Source: Pelodera strongyloides (taxonomy: Eukaryota; Nematoda; Chromadorea; Rhabditida; Rhabditidae). From it: a stretch of 64,000 bases of DNA. The number at the start of each line of letters is the position of its first letter. Positions within the stretch are counted from its first letter, which is position 1. Below, in pieces: positions 15,037-27,800 of this stretch. A program made the translations under genes and the position numbers. Location of the stretch: the NCBI GenBank assembly GCA_036852015.1, contig JAANDG010000555.1:1-64000 (forward strand), written 5' to 3'. The notes under the pieces are model-generated. The model saw nothing but the letters and a program-made list of their open reading frames with translations. It ran no database searches and was not told the DNA's origin.

Positions 15037-15450
15037 TAAAGGGTCAGGCCCATTTCAGATAACCCCTATTTGATGACTCCATCGGATTCTCCGTTTCAAA
15101 TATAGTAGGCTAAATTTTTTCCCAATTTTTAATCGCAATATTCACGCAGTTTTCAGCAATTCACCGTAGCCAGCCATACACAACAATCAATCGCAGTTGT
15201 CACGCCCATTCACGCTGACTGGCCAATAACGCAATTGCCACGCCCAACATAGCATATTGGCCAACCAGCGCGAAGGGGCGTGACAACTGCGATTGGTTGC
15301 TGTGTATGGCTGGGCATGGTAAATTGCTGGTAATTGCGTGAATGTTGCGCTTGAAGTTTGGAAAATAATTGCATCCTACCATATTTTATACGTAGAATCA
15401 GATAGAGTTATATAAAATAGGTGTTACCTGAAATGGGCCTGACCCTTTAA
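15037..15450. mobile_element. Palindromic MITE, family P6, complete
   Basis: The left end TTTAAAGGGTCAGGCCCATT faces AATGGGCCTGACCCTTTAA. Inner arms carry AGCAATTCACCGTAGCCAGC and CACGCCCATTCACGCTGA with their inverses. Non-coding, about 410 bp. Confidence 0.75.
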
Positions 15451-15942
15451 CGTATTAGTTTTTATTTTGTATTGGTGGTCCACAGTTGAACACATAACGA
15501 CATATACAAGAAGTATCATGTTGATACATATAATGCTAAATTTTGTTAATCTAAAAATGTAGAAAAGCTTCACATGATGGAAAACATTGTGTTATAGGGT
15601 CATTCTGAGAGGCGCATTCTTACGTCCCAGTAGCGTTTAATCTACTTTTTTCGACTCTTTTTTTCTATATTTTTATACTCTGATTTTTATGTTAGGTTTT
15701 CTATTCTGAGAACCTTTTCCAGCTGTTCGTATAAGCCAATCATAAGTGAGAATGTGTATTTTTTCCCTGTGGATGAAAGCAATGATGTGTTTACAATTCA
15801 TTAAAATATTCACATAACACACAAGCAGTTCAAATTGCAATTAATTTATTTTGTAACTGTGAATGTGTCCAAAAAAAGTGGTCCGTTAGCAAATGCTGCA
15901 TGCTGAAACGGTCCATTGTTAAATTAAAATTAAATGCATATT
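15451..15942. other. No gene seen
   Basis: AT-rich spacer between two palindromic elements. No exon, RNA gene or strong repeat recognised. Confidence 0.4.
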
Positions 15943-16393
15943 AAAGGGAGAGGCCGAAAAAAAAAGTTTTCCTCAGTTTACTTGCACAGAACGTCCGGAA
16001 TTTCGGAAATATTACTGTGAAAACTGCATTTCTTTGCACCTAGAACTCACAGAGTTATTCCCCAGCAAACAGTTCGGTCAGGTACCGTAATCAGAATAAA
16101 TGTTGCGCTTTTAGGGCATTACAGTATTGGAAACGCTTTGTTATAATCGTAGGAATGATCTTCATTCGTTTAACCATTATTATGAAAAGAAAGAATGCTA
16201 ATGGATGGATTTAAATTTAAACCGTAAACCGTTTCTGACTGCGGTACCTGGCCGAACTGTTTGCCGGGCAATAACTATGTGAGTTCTGGGTGCAAAGAAG
16301 TGCGGTTTTCACAGTAACATTTCTGAAATTCCGGACATTCTGTGCAAGTAAATTGAAGAAAAACTTTTTTCTCGTGGACCTCTCCCTTTAAAG
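15943..16393. mobile_element. Palindromic MITE, family P1, complete
   Basis: The left end is TTAAAGGGAGAGGCC and the right end is GGACCTCTCCCTTTAA. Arms share CTCACAGAGTTATTCCCCAG and GTTCGGTCAGGTACCGTA with their inverses. It directly abuts another element (16394-16637) through a shared TTTAAA. Confidence 0.75.
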
Positions 16394-16637
16394 CAGGCCC
16401 ATTCCAGGTAACCCTTATTTCTGACCACACTCCACCTGATTCTCCTTGTCGAACATCGTAGAGCAGTATATTTATTTCGACAGATGCTGGTTGTGACAGG
16501 CTAGTGTAAATTACTGTTTAATACCTGAACATTACCCACGGATATTAGAAAAATATTGCATCCGACGTTTTCGACACGGGAATCAGATGGAGACATAAAA
16601 ACCAGGAGTTTCCTGTAGTGGGGCTCACCCTTTAATT
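16394..16637. mobile_element. Degenerate palindromic element, P6-like
   Basis: The left end TTTAAAGCAGGCCCATTCCA and the right end GGGGCTCACCCTTTAATT resemble P6 termini, with an internal GATTCTCC/GGAATCAGATGGAG pair. Shorter than the intact P6 copies. Confidence 0.5.
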
Positions 16638-16729
16638 GATTACCTTTGTACTTTGTATTACAAAATAGAACATTTGCATTTAGAGTGAAATAGAATTGAA
16701 ATCATATCAATGTTTTTTTTGTGTAAAAC

Positions 16730-19700
16730 TCAAACAAAGTAGAGAAAAGCAACAGGAAACTTCCGCAAACCTTTCGGAGGCTTTGTTGGCGGTGGTGGTG
16801 GACGGCACCCGGCTCCTGAGGTAGCAACACTATGCTCGCAAACGGCTCCATAGCCAAACCAATCAATTCCATTGTCATACCAATAATATGTGTTGTCCGC
16901 GAAGTGATCCAAATCAATCTAATGAATGGTTCTTTTGGGAGATTTTGTTATAACTAGGGGTTTATCATCTTAATTTTTTAAAGCAGAATGTTAATTATTT
17001 GCATTAATTATTTGCATAAGCAGATCATTATGATTCGCAGAAACCGTTTGCTTAGTAGTAGTACCGAAGTTCTCAGGCGCTGCGCGGTAATGCGTAACAG
17101 CGGCCGCGGAAAAGAGATGGCTCTTTGACATGCGAAAGGCTGAGACACAGAAAAGAGGGCGCTGCTTTTTTCTCTGTGTCTCGAGTTTTCAATGCAAATT
17201 TGCAATGTTTTTGCGCAGACGCAGCTACGCATTACCGCGCTGCGCGCCCGAAGACCAGGAATATTTATTTTATGCATATACACCGTTGGGTTCCCGTTGT
17301 TCCTTATACAAACAGGTTCTTAAAGGGATCAGCTCACCTTAAATTGTGTCTGTTTTTTTTGTTTCTTTATTTTCTATAAGGGATAGTAAAAATTTGGAAT
17401 AGAAAAAGTAGTGTTCAATTTCAATACTCACGAAGATATTGGGTGATAAAGTGGTGGATTGATCGGGCCGAAATGCAAAAAGGGCAATTGTCCTGCCTGT
17501 TTTATAGGATAATTGCCCTTTTTGCATTTCGGCCCGATCAATCCACCACTTTATCACCAATATCTTCGTGAGTATTGAAATTTAACACTACTTTTTCTAT
17601 TCCAAATTTTTATGCTTATAGAAATAAAGAACCAAAAAAACAGACACGATTTAAGGTGAGTGATCCTTTAATTAACCCATTTTACCTATAGGATCGCAGT
17701 CACTACAATTCGTATTTTTATCGCTTTTCATTAATTGTTCAAGTATGTGAAGAAACGGCGATTCCAGCGCCAAAGTACGGCAAAACGAACTCAGGGAGAA
17801 AATCCCGTTTATGACTTTTCTTATATACCGTAGTTATAATTGCCCGTATAGAGTTCATAATAAATACCCTACAGTGATAAACCACGCGCCAGGTGTAACA
17901 CTGCAGGCTGTTCACTCTCCAAGTACCCCTGGCAATTGCATATATGCACCGGCGTCGGTCATTTATCAAAACTCATTCTCATTGATTTCTCTCCCTGAGT
18001 TCCATTTTATGTGGATTTTTATGGGCTGCATATTGTTTTATAAATCTGCTTGCATCTAATAAAAATCGAATAAAAAAGTTGATTTTGAAGTGACTGCCTT
18101 CCTTTAACCATTGGAGACTACTGACTACTTAGGCCCTGCCCAGGTAAAATCCTCGTATACGATTAAAGGAGGAGGCTCACGAGAATGAAGTGCTCAAATA
18201 GCTTATCTTTATCGACAGAATGGTTTTAAATTCCGAAAGACATGCTTTACAAAGCAAAAGCTTTTAATTGGAAGGAGTAAATCAATATAAAACTATGAAG
18301 TAGTTGATTTCCATACTTGGCACGCAAATTTACAAGTCATTTTGCAAGCTGGCACAACATTTGCATGCCCACTATGAAAATCAACTATTTATTACGATCC
18401 AAAATTTTTATAGACTTCATAGTTTTATATTGATTTACTCCTTCCAATTAAAAGCTTTTGCTTTGTAAAGCATGTCTTTCGGAATTTAATACCATCATAT
18501 TTCGATAAAAGGAAACCATTTGAGCACTTCATTCTCGTGAGCCTCCTCCTTTAAAAGGTCGAAACGGGGTGTCATTGTCATGTAATTAATACATGACATT
18601 TGCTTAATAATAATAATAATAATAATAATTTATTACACCACAAAGGTGCTTATATTTTATTTCCTCCATATCCCTCTTGCTTTCCAATATATGTCTTATG
18701 TATTTCGCTAGTTCGCTCATTAGAATATTGCACCTTTTACGTTTAATTCCATATTCAATTACTATACATACATTGCTATTAACGTTAACTTACAACACAG
18801 GCACTGTTCGGCGTATTATTTGGGTCATTGGGGCCGAAGTTTCTGTAATCCAATGGCCCATGTTTTTTGTTGAACCATTCGCCGGCATCCTTGGTTCTGG
18901 TGTTTATGTTGTGAAGACCAATCCAGAGGTGCTAATAAGTTGGAAATATACTATCTTTATCGCATAGCAACACGCACCCATCACACGCACACACACGCAC
19001 ACACACGCACGCATACACACTAATAATAGCACACGTTACGTAGTAATACAAAACTAACACTTTCCCACCGATATAGTGGGTAAGGATGCTGGGCGATACT
19101 CTCTGCCCGGGATGGAATTAGAAATCCCGACGTCCTTTTGTATAGATCTGTAGAAAAATACAACATTGGTAAAGAAAATTGGGTGACCAAAAAATTCGCG
19201 TTTTCCCGCAACCAATCGATATTATTTTGATCTCTTACATTTAGCACATTTGCAATATACATTTTTTTGTGATTTTCGGTGAGTGGAGATGAGGATGAGA
19301 TGCAGATCTTCGGTGCGAATTTACGTTAGTTAAACAAAGGTCCGTTCACAACTCTTAATTTCCAGGACGCTCCAGGGACTAAAAATACACTATCAGTTCA
19401 AGGGAAATGGAAGGGAAATGGAAACAACGAAATGGAAACATCGTTCACAGGCACTCCTTTTTGTTCCGTAGTAATTTTTATTTGGAATGTGTTTTGATTT
19501 TTGGTACGCAAATAAATGATGTAAAAACAAATCAAACTGCAAAGTGAGCAGGCTAGGACCTCGGGAATGTAGGCAAGGGCCTTTCTCTAACATTTCCGTG
19601 CGCTAATGGACATTTTCTAAACGACACCAACTACGGCCTGGCAATTTGCCAATGAAAATGCAAGGTCAAAATAATATGCAAGTTTTGCTTCAATTTTTCA

Positions 19701-20336
19701 CCATCGACAATTCACAAAGGAAGGATAAATCTAAAACACATAGTTTATAAATATAGGGAACAAGCATTCAATCGGATAATGTAGCGTTTTAAAGTGTTAT
19801 AATAGAGGCCAACAATGAAATCCGTACCGTTTGTTGCGAAACGTATTCTGATAACTACACAAACACCCAATGCTACACTAACACAAATTTATAAGCAACA
19901 CAAAAAAATAATATAAAGTTTACAATTTTTTGCATTTACATTTGTGCATCTAGTCATTTGAGCATCTAGCTTGTGCACTATACCTGTACACATTTTAGGC
20001 AGATAATCAAATTAATCGCGAAGTGATTCAAGTTCCTACCTATAATTGCTGCATTTTCGTATTCACATCTTATTGTCGCGAGGGTCACATCCGGTCCTAG
20101 ATTGCTGCATGCTCGGATAGCAGCATCATAATTTCCCCAAGCGACTACAATCTAAATTGGCTTAGATTATAAACACATAAAGTAAATAATCTGATGGATG
20201 TGACTCAACAAATATTATGACTCATGTGACGTTCCTTGTAGCAAGATCCATTTGCGTAGTCGAAACCGTCCTTGCATTGTGCATTGGCAAAATATACGAA
20301 TGTAAAGAATAAGCAGAACGATGCCAAAAGCGACAT
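16730..20336 (-). CDS. Secreted C-type lectin, copy III
   Basis: Exons on the minus strand: 20336-20231 (signal peptide MSLLASFCLFFTFVYFANA, then CKDGFDYANGSCYKE), 20151-20040 (AWGNYDAAIRACSN, ATIRCEYENAAII), 19147-19059 (DLYKRTSGFLIPSR), 18931-18794 (HLWIGLHNINTRT to CV) and 16918-16730 (DHFADNTYYWYDN, GAVCEH, proline-rich, stop TGA). Exon 2b is 12 bases shorter than in copy II, so the frame is kept. Phases agree from exon 2 to the stop; the exon 1/2 join is off by one base as in copies I and II. The last intron is filled with four palindromic elements and a LINE tail. Probably expressed and secreted, but sugar-binding motifs are absent. Confidence 0.65.
17075..17252. mobile_element. Palindromic element, family P15, in the lectin III intron
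   Basis: The ends GTTCTCAGGCGCTGCGCGGT and TACCGCGCTGCGCGCCCGAA are inverted. It occupies the same intron position as the copy at 11694-11869. Confidence 0.65.
17320..17672. mobile_element. Palindromic MITE, family P7, complete
   Basis: The left end TTAAAGGGATCAGCTCACCT faces the right end GGTGAGTGATCCTTTAATT. Arms carry GGATTGATCGGGCCGAAATG and its inverse. A truncated relative starts at 63527. Confidence 0.75.
17690..18108. mobile_element. Palindromic MITE, family P8
   Basis: The left part AGGATCGCAGTCACTACAAT faces the right end AAGTGACTGCCTTCCTTTAA. It matches the copy at 9532-9955 over most of its length (CCACGCGCCAGGTGTAACA shared). Confidence 0.7.
18166..18557. mobile_element. Palindromic MITE, family P2, complete
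   Basis: The left end TTAAAGGAGGAGGCTCACGA and the right end TCGTGAGCCTCCTCCTTTAA are near-perfect inverses over more than 100 bp. The flanks (CCTCGTATACGAT and AGGTCGAAACGGGGT) match an element-free paralogue near 10530-10560, which shows this is an insertion. Confidence 0.8.
18606..18655 (-). mobile_element. LINE 3'-end remnant
   Basis: TAA repeats followed by TTTATTACACCACAAAGGTG are the reverse complement of the 3' end of the LINE at 6531-8036. Only the tail remains. Confidence 0.65.
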
Positions 20337-21438
20337 CTTCCGATCGGAGTGTAAAATACAACACGCCTATTTATATATATGTGCACAACACATAGCCACT
20401 AGTCGATTCCATAATGTGCCTAATAAATAATACCTAATACCAACATAGACATAATTTATATATTTTCTCACCCGTATATCATATACCTAAGAAAGGGCGC
20501 GCTCATATATATATAAGAGCTACATATACAAAGTTTATAGAGTTCCTCATGTTGTAGATAATCTGCGTCTTTAATACTCCCCTTTGGGCGGATCGCCTAG
20601 CGAAGATACTTGTGAAACTGCCATCTCCCGCACAGCGAAGCCGAAAATAGCACACGTTTTTGTCAGTCATATCGCTATTTTTGCCATCTATGGCATAAAA
20701 CACGACGAAATTGTTGTCCACACTAGTAACAAGCAAGGTATAGAACATAAATAAAATTGTGCAAGGCTTGAGCACTTGAGAGGGATCGAATGTCAACTTA
20801 AAGGGATAGGGTCACCTCAAATTGGACCTTATTTTATAATTTCTATTGATAGTATAACGTATGACGCCCCAAATAAAGGCTATGCCTCTCACTTTCAAGG
20901 TCCCCCAGACCCTTCTCGCACATTGGGCATCTCCCAGGAGGCGCTATTCCTTGGGATCGCGAGCCTCCGTTTCCAATTGCTTACTTCACCGTTACGGTAA
21001 TTTTCCTACCGGTTAAGATTTCGAGTTACTGTAAATAGTAAATGACCCGTACGCCATACTGTGCAGTGAGAATATCGGTCAGCTGATGGAGATCAGACAT
21101 TTAGAAGTGACATAGGGGATAAACTACGACTATCATAAACAATTAAAAGAAACGAAACAGTTTGCATTGTTCTAGACCGAAGGTTCAGTTCACCGACGCC
21201 ATTGCGGGCCATGCAATGCTGAATTGCTGAATATATTAAATTACGCTTTGGTGATAAATGATAATGTGCTGACTCGCACTTGTGTAATTATTTCCCTGTA
21301 GTATAAGCGCATTTTCCCACGAGTGTAATATCAAGAAAGGATGCACTTTGACCAATTTAAAACTGACCAAAGTCAGTAAAACGTTAGAGACTGCGCATTA
21401 TGAGGAGGATAGTCTCGCCCCCGTGAACCCACAAAAGG
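20337..21438. other. Upstream flank of lectin copy III; no gene
   Basis: 20337-20797 is paralogous to the upstream flanks of copies I and II. At about 20798 a TTAAAGGGATAGGGTCACC element end begins, but I could not find its other end. 20850-21438 shows no convincing exon. Confidence 0.45.
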
Positions 21439-21917
21439 TGATGTAATTTCTGTATAATGGGGTCATTAGATAATATGCAAATGAAGGAGGCGAAAAGGAA
21501 GAAGTATACAGTATTAGACAGTATGGTAATTCTGTATACGCAGTAGGTAAAACCTGGTCTTATCCAGACACGCCCACAATTATCCGGTACTTAAGCCCAC
21601 CTCGGGCTTAAGCGGGATCCATCCTTAACATCCTACAAAGCGTGTGTGGTGAGCTTAAGTGCTCCCGCGATCGCCCTTCTCTACCCCAATACAAAACGTG
21701 TGTGGTGAGCTTAATTGCTCTCGCGATCGTCCTTGTATTGCGTCGTCACCTAAGACCCGTGTGTGGTAAGCTGAATTGCTCTCGCGATCGGTGTCTTTCT
21801 TCCACTTGTTTTGTGTGTTTTGATTGTGCTGAATAAATCTGTTGTATAAACAGGTGTTTATTGACGCAGTCCATACGCATCACAAGTCACCAGGTATTGT
21901 CACTAGCGGTGGTGACA
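21439..21917 (+). mobile_element. Candidate solo LTR with internal tandem repeats
   Basis: The segment starts TGATGTAATTTCTG and ends GGTGGTGACA. It holds an AATAAA at 21832-21837 and three tandem copies of about 56-61 bp beginning CGTGTGTGG, with a CTCGCGATCG core (from 21641, 21697 and 21758). TG...CA ends plus an internal poly(A) signal suggest an LTR. I see no clear target duplication and no internal retroviral-type genes, so this is tentative. Confidence 0.35.
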
Positions 21918-22765
21918 GTACAGATAATAAATTTTGGATATCCACATGTGTGTCGAACATTACATTTTACATTATGATTTATTGCCATAATTAATTACAC
22001 TAATTAGCAATATATTAGGGCCCATCGATAGGCCAATGCAATACAAACACATATAGCAATACAGAATCGGGCAATGGGCCCTAAGGATCCAATCAAGATC
22101 AGTTATTGGAATATTTGATTTCTGCCCTGCATATAGTAGTGATAAAGAATAAAATATAAAATGGATCATGTTCCAACATGCTTCGACTCGACCTTCTGCG
22201 AAGATTTTTGCCCGATGTTGGGTCACATAAAAGTATAAAAGTACGATATCCTTCATAAGTACGATAACTAGAAATTTATTGGTATTTCTCCAAAAATTAG
22301 TCGTAGCGCACCTTTCGCGTGCTCAAATATGGATAATGTTGAATAGCGCTCTATATTGCAGTTAATTGGCAGCAAATGCATCAAATTTAAACATGAACCA
22401 CCGTAGCTAATAGGTTCAAGTTCAACTGTATTGTTGCATTTTGGATCTCATTTGAATATTTTATATGTGGTGTTCTATCAGTGTGACATTCGTGGGTGTA
22501 GCGATCTACGCTGGAATTTTCGAGGATTTCCCAAACAAACAAACGCTTCATTTATCGGCTTCTTCCTAAATATTTCTAGTAATGCATCGATTAATAATGT
22601 ATCAAATAAAACAATGAACAGGAAATTTGTATTAAAGTTTATTTGTGCGTCACAATATTCCAAGCAAGGATAGTGGTCAATTAGCACACGCTGCACACTG
22701 AAAAGAGATTTTTTTATAATTAATGAGAAGACAGCCAGAAACTTTTTTTTTTTTTGAATTTTTTT
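21918..22765. other. No gene seen
   Basis: AT-rich spacer. 22640-22765 matches the 3' flank of lectin copy I (GCACACGCTGCACACTGAAA). No exon or RNA gene recognised before the copy IV exon. Confidence 0.4.
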
Positions 22766-23361
22766 TTATCGAATCAATGGCAGTACATTCCTCATAATAA
22801 AATTTAATTTGAAATGGTTGCAAGAGTTTCTTCTGCTGACCACAACAATAGAATGAAGTAGAAGAGAAGCGGCACGAACCTGGAGGCGTTGGGGGTGGGG
22901 AGGTGGGGGCGGACGGCACCCGGCTCCAGAGGTATCCACACTCTGCTCGCAAACGGATCCATAACCCCACCAATGAACGGGATTCGCCATCCAAGTATAT
23001 TCTCTCTCAGCGAAGTGGTCCATGTTAATCTAAAAAATCAGCTACAAGGGAAGACAGCGTCCAGAAGAGGTTTCAAAAAAAAAACCGATATTAAACCGCT
23101 TTGTCAGGCAAAAGAGAAACCTGTTTCGGTGTGCAAGTTTAGTGTGACAAAAAGCTCTACTAATGTCTAAATTATTTACCTCACAAGGTGAATGTGACAA
23201 GTGAAGCACGCACTGGAATGACTTACAACAGCTGCACTATTGCCTCCATTGATCGGCGAATTTTTTCTGAAGTTTCTATAGTCCAAAGGTTCATGGTATT
23301 TATTGAGCCATTCGCCGCCATTGATGTTGTTGCTTATTCTGTGCAGTCCGATCCAGAGGTG
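22766..23361 (-). pseudogene. C-type lectin fragment, copy IV (exons 3 and 4 only)
   Basis: Exon 3 (23361-23227) encodes HLWIGLHRISNNINGGEW and ends at a GTAAGT donor. Exon 4 (23029-22766) encodes DHFAEREYTWMAN, WGYGSVCEQ and a proline-rich stretch. Both are closest to copy I. No counterpart of exon 1 or 2 is found upstream; a P6 palindrome occupies 23400-23772 instead. The downstream tail is frame-shifted relative to copy I. Most likely a truncated duplicate, unless upstream exons have diverged beyond recognition. Confidence 0.65.
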
Positions 23362-23399
23362 CTGAATGTAAAATTATTAGAACTATACAAATAAACATT

Positions 23400-23772
23400 A
23401 AAGGGTCAGGCCCATTTCAAATGACCCCTATTTTTGATGGGTCCATCTGATTCTTCATGGCAAACGTAGAGGATGCAATATTTTTCTAATTTTCAAGCGC
23501 AAAATTCACGCAGTATTCAGCAATTTACCACTGCCAGTCATGTCCAACTATTTATCGCATTTGTCACGCCCCTTCGCGCTAATTGGGCAATATGCTATAT
23601 TGGACCTGGCAATTGCGCTATCGGCCAATCAGCGCGAATGGGTGTGCCAACTGCGATGGATAGTTGTGTATGACTGCTCACTGTAAATTGCTGAATAGTG
23701 TGTGAATTTTGCGCTTGGAAATTAGAAACATAGTGGAATCATCAAAAACAGGGGTCAGTTGAAATGGGCCTG
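23400..23772. mobile_element. Palindromic MITE, family P6
   Basis: The left end TTAAAGGGTCAGGCCCATTT faces AAATGGGCCTGGGCCT. Arms share CAGCAATTTACCACTGCCAG and CACGCCCCTTCGCGCT with their inverses. Confidence 0.7.
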
Positions 23773-24809
23773 GGCCTGGCGAAGGAAAGGCTCTTGAAGT
23801 TCAGCACATACACTTTGTTTTCCATTTATATATGTACAATATGTCGATCATAAAGAATATCATAATTAATAGGATAGGGACCGAAGTTAGCTTTATTCTC
23901 ACCCATAAATCATATCACAAAAGGAGCAAGTAACAAATGATACACACATAAACACACACAACACACACGCACACGCACACGCACTTTTTTCTCAATTACA
24001 CTTAGCTTGCGGCTATGAGCTGATCTCAATGGGTAACGTTGCTAAAACATAATCTTCTGGTTCATTAGCATAACCCGTACACATACTGACCCGGGTCCCG
24101 CGACTCACGCGAAACCAGAAAAAATAGACCAAATTAAAATATTTATTTACACATTTCTTTATTTATTTTTTAGTGACTGCCTGCAAAAGGGGTTATAAAA
24201 ATGATGTATTGCACACTTGGCACTACGTAGACCGAGAGAACCGTTTGAAAAGGAAAAGGTAAAAATGAGTTTCTAATTCACTTTAGTTCTTATAATACTG
24301 CGCAACAGTTAGCTGATCTACATTTATTTTCTCAAACACCTTTTCTTCTCCTAGGATATAAAGTCCAAAAATTATATAGGAAAAACCGTCATCTGCATCT
24401 TGCCTAAATTAAAATTATAAAATGTCATGTTCAACAATACCTGCCAGGATGCAATGGTTGTGTGTTGTTCGTAAAGTAAGCTACACAATAAGCTAAATTA
24501 TTATTTCATGTCATGGCAAACATTAAAACAAGGCGAATATTATCTCGGTGAAAGTACACTGACAGTTTCAACGGGTACACAAATTAACCGGATATGACTT
24601 GATAACAAAAAAAGAAGAAAAATTAAAAAAATTAAAATTAAATTAACGTTTCAAGCGGTGCATTTCGATCAAAAAACCTGAATTCCACAACCTATTTTCT
24701 TTTTGAATATGGAGAAACAATTGAAAAATGGTGATCTTTAATACATAAAAATATATCTACATAAAAATTAGGGTCATTATAGAAAAATACAAAAATGATG
24801 ATCGGTAAT
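23773..24809. other. 3' flank of the T-box gene; no gene
   Basis: AT-rich, with a CA/CG-rich tract at 23940-23985. No exon recognised. Confidence 0.4.
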
Positions 24810-27800
24810 TTATTCATCTTTACTTGGAGAAAGAGCCGGTTGGAGCGTTTGCGATGATTCGACCATGCTCAGTGCGGGACGCATCGGAAACGAGCCTAAA
24901 CATTAATTTAAGAATATTTCCGGCAATAAATAAATAAATTAGGATTTTCGAGTCGTCGCAGGTACATTGATTTGACGAAGGGATATCATGCATTTCTTGA
25001 TTATAGGCATATGCTGTAAGCTTACTTGAATGATGTTGAATCAAAAAATAAGGAAAGTAGGTACCCAGTGGAAACTGTGATAGCAACATTTGTGAAAGAA
25101 GTGCGGGATTTAGGGGAGCCATTGGACGCATCATCGGAGACTTGCCTAGCCAGCCTGAAGAGAAAATTGAAACAATTAAACCACGCGGAAAAAAACTAAT
25201 ACATTTGAGACAGGAATCTTGTAAATTTTCGAATTAGCCTATTTTGTCATGACACCAGTGTACCGTCTCGTTATCTTGATTTCAACGCTGTTTTCGTCTC
25301 TTTCATAAATAGGGAAAAGAATGGATTCTGATTCTCACATTGATTCAATAATGCATGCTGGAACATTGCTGGATTATATAAATGAGGCATTCCAAGCAGA
25401 GGTTGTAGTTCAGGACGGTTGTCCCTAAAATACTAAAAATAACAACGAACAAAAATATTTCTAGTACAGCCGTTCTATTTGCCCTTTGGCAATCTGGTAT
25501 ATTGAAACACGTCGGCTTTCAGTCGTGCGTCTACAACTTAGAATTAGTAAAGTCTAATTTGCATAGTATTAACCAATGTGTACCGAATAAAATGAAAACT
25601 CACGGATCATAATCCGGAGACCGACCGCTCGGATCTCGGAAGCCTTTGGCGAATGGATTCTTCTCGATTTTAAGTTTTGTAATCTGAACATGTTTTCCAC
25701 TTTACTATTTAGTTGCGCCGTAAAACAGACAACGGAAGCTGTATCAACAGAAACATTTTTCTCATTTTGAGGATCATATCGTTCATAGAAAACCCTATGA
25801 AATTTTTTTTACGCATCAACATGAAAAGGTCTGGGGAATTTTTTTTTACAGGGAAGTACTGCCCCATTTTGATGGGATTTGCTTGTAATTATGGAAGAAC
25901 AATGCTTGCCAGAGTAAGAAATTGAACAAAACGCCTACCAACTGATTCTGATACGCAGTCACCGCCATGAATTGCGTCTCTGGGAATTGAAAGGTTCTAT
26001 GTGGTTCTCCGGAAATGTCGACCGTTTGGGCATCCATTGGATTACTTCGCTCCCTTTTTACGACGTGAATCCGAGGTTGGTATTTGTGCATCGAGTTGAG
26101 GATTAACTGGAAAATTATACTATTTCTTGTCCGTGTTAATCTTCATCAAATGGTGAGACAACCGTTTCAATAAAGATAAGTTAATCCTCAATATACACAC
26201 ACACTGCCTTTGGTTTGTACCAATATTCGTTTAGGTTCCCTTTTGCACGCAAATGGAAACAGTCGTTCTTAGTTCTAACTTCTGACCGCAGAAAAAGTGT
26301 CAACTCACATGTCCAGTCTTGTCCACCTCATTATTTGTAAGCTTGGCCTTCTCAAAGGAAACAACTTGTTTCAGAAGCTGAAATATTAAAGATCACTTTT
26401 CACTTTTACTAAAAAAGTACAGGACGAGATTCAGCAACCTTGGAACTTTCGATTCTTATCTCACTTACTAAATTCCTTTTGAGAATGTTGCGTTGTGCAT
26501 ACGCATATTTATTTCATTGTCAATATTTGCACATAAAACTCGAATCCCAATTGTCTTATCTTTTGCCCTTGTTTTCGAAAACGTCGATCGATATGTAGTG
26601 AGTTTAAATTTTCCCTTTCTTTTCACCTTTTCTCAGCACGGCGACAACTCGTGAAATGGCCAGTAAATCTTGTAGAATGATAGGACGTGACGCGACCGCT
26701 CACAGCGGCATACGGTAGCACTTTACATCAACAACGTTTTATCACCTTACCCACCAAAAGCAGCTCGTTATCAGACTAAGCGTTACACAAATGAGATCAC
26801 TCAATAGTTACATGTCAGAACAAAGTATCGAAGTTTAGAATGGTTTACGTACCTGTTCTCCACTAAAAGGTGAATCTGGATGCATATATACACGATTCTT
26901 GGGCGCAGGCTCAGCTTTACCAGCTGTTAACCACGAAGATTTGTTGTAGATGTAACGGTATCTCAAAAAGGTTACTACTTATTATACACAGAAACTCAAA
27001 CGCGAACAAAGACATGCTGGTACATTATAAGATATATACAGATCAGTTATGGTTATTACTTCGATTATATAATCATTCGACAGTTTGTGTTTGTGCACTG
27101 CACGTGGTGAAGCAAAGAAAGTATATGGTTAGGTTTTGGAAGCAGAAAAAGGATTTCGGTTTTGTTCTTACCTCTTATTATCGACGGGAATGACGTCGAG
27201 GAATACGTAATAAAGCGCATCCATATCCACATCTGTTATGCTCGCTTTTACCGTTGGGAACATTCGCCTAAATAGTTGCTCCTAGTTAGTGTAGTTGACA
27301 GTGAAACTTCATAATGCACAAATTTAGACTCTACAGTCATAACTTACTTTGACATACACAACGATGAAGTTACGAAACGTCTAAACTTGAAGAATAACTC
27401 ACATTTCTTTAGCCAATTAAGACAAAGTCTTGCAGTCCCTCAGATCTTATAGTAACCCAAACCCCAACCACAAGGTCAACTATTCGATGACATTTCGCTT
27501 TAAAGTGGACAATTCTATTTGAATAAGTGTCCCATTCTCCGGACCCCTGAGAATTGTGCCGCTAAAGTGCGCGTTTGAGCAAAAGAACGGGATTCCCGTT
27601 TTACGCCGACAGCCATTCCAAATTCGCATTTGATTATCATATGTTGTGTCTCGAGGCGATCGTGTTGGCTACGGTAGAATGGGAAATCGACGACATATGC
27701 AAATTAACAAAGCACTGGTTTTGGAGAAAGCATTTCGGATATGCTAATACGGAGAACTAGAAATATGTGAAAGACAAATATGAGCAACACGAGAATTTAT

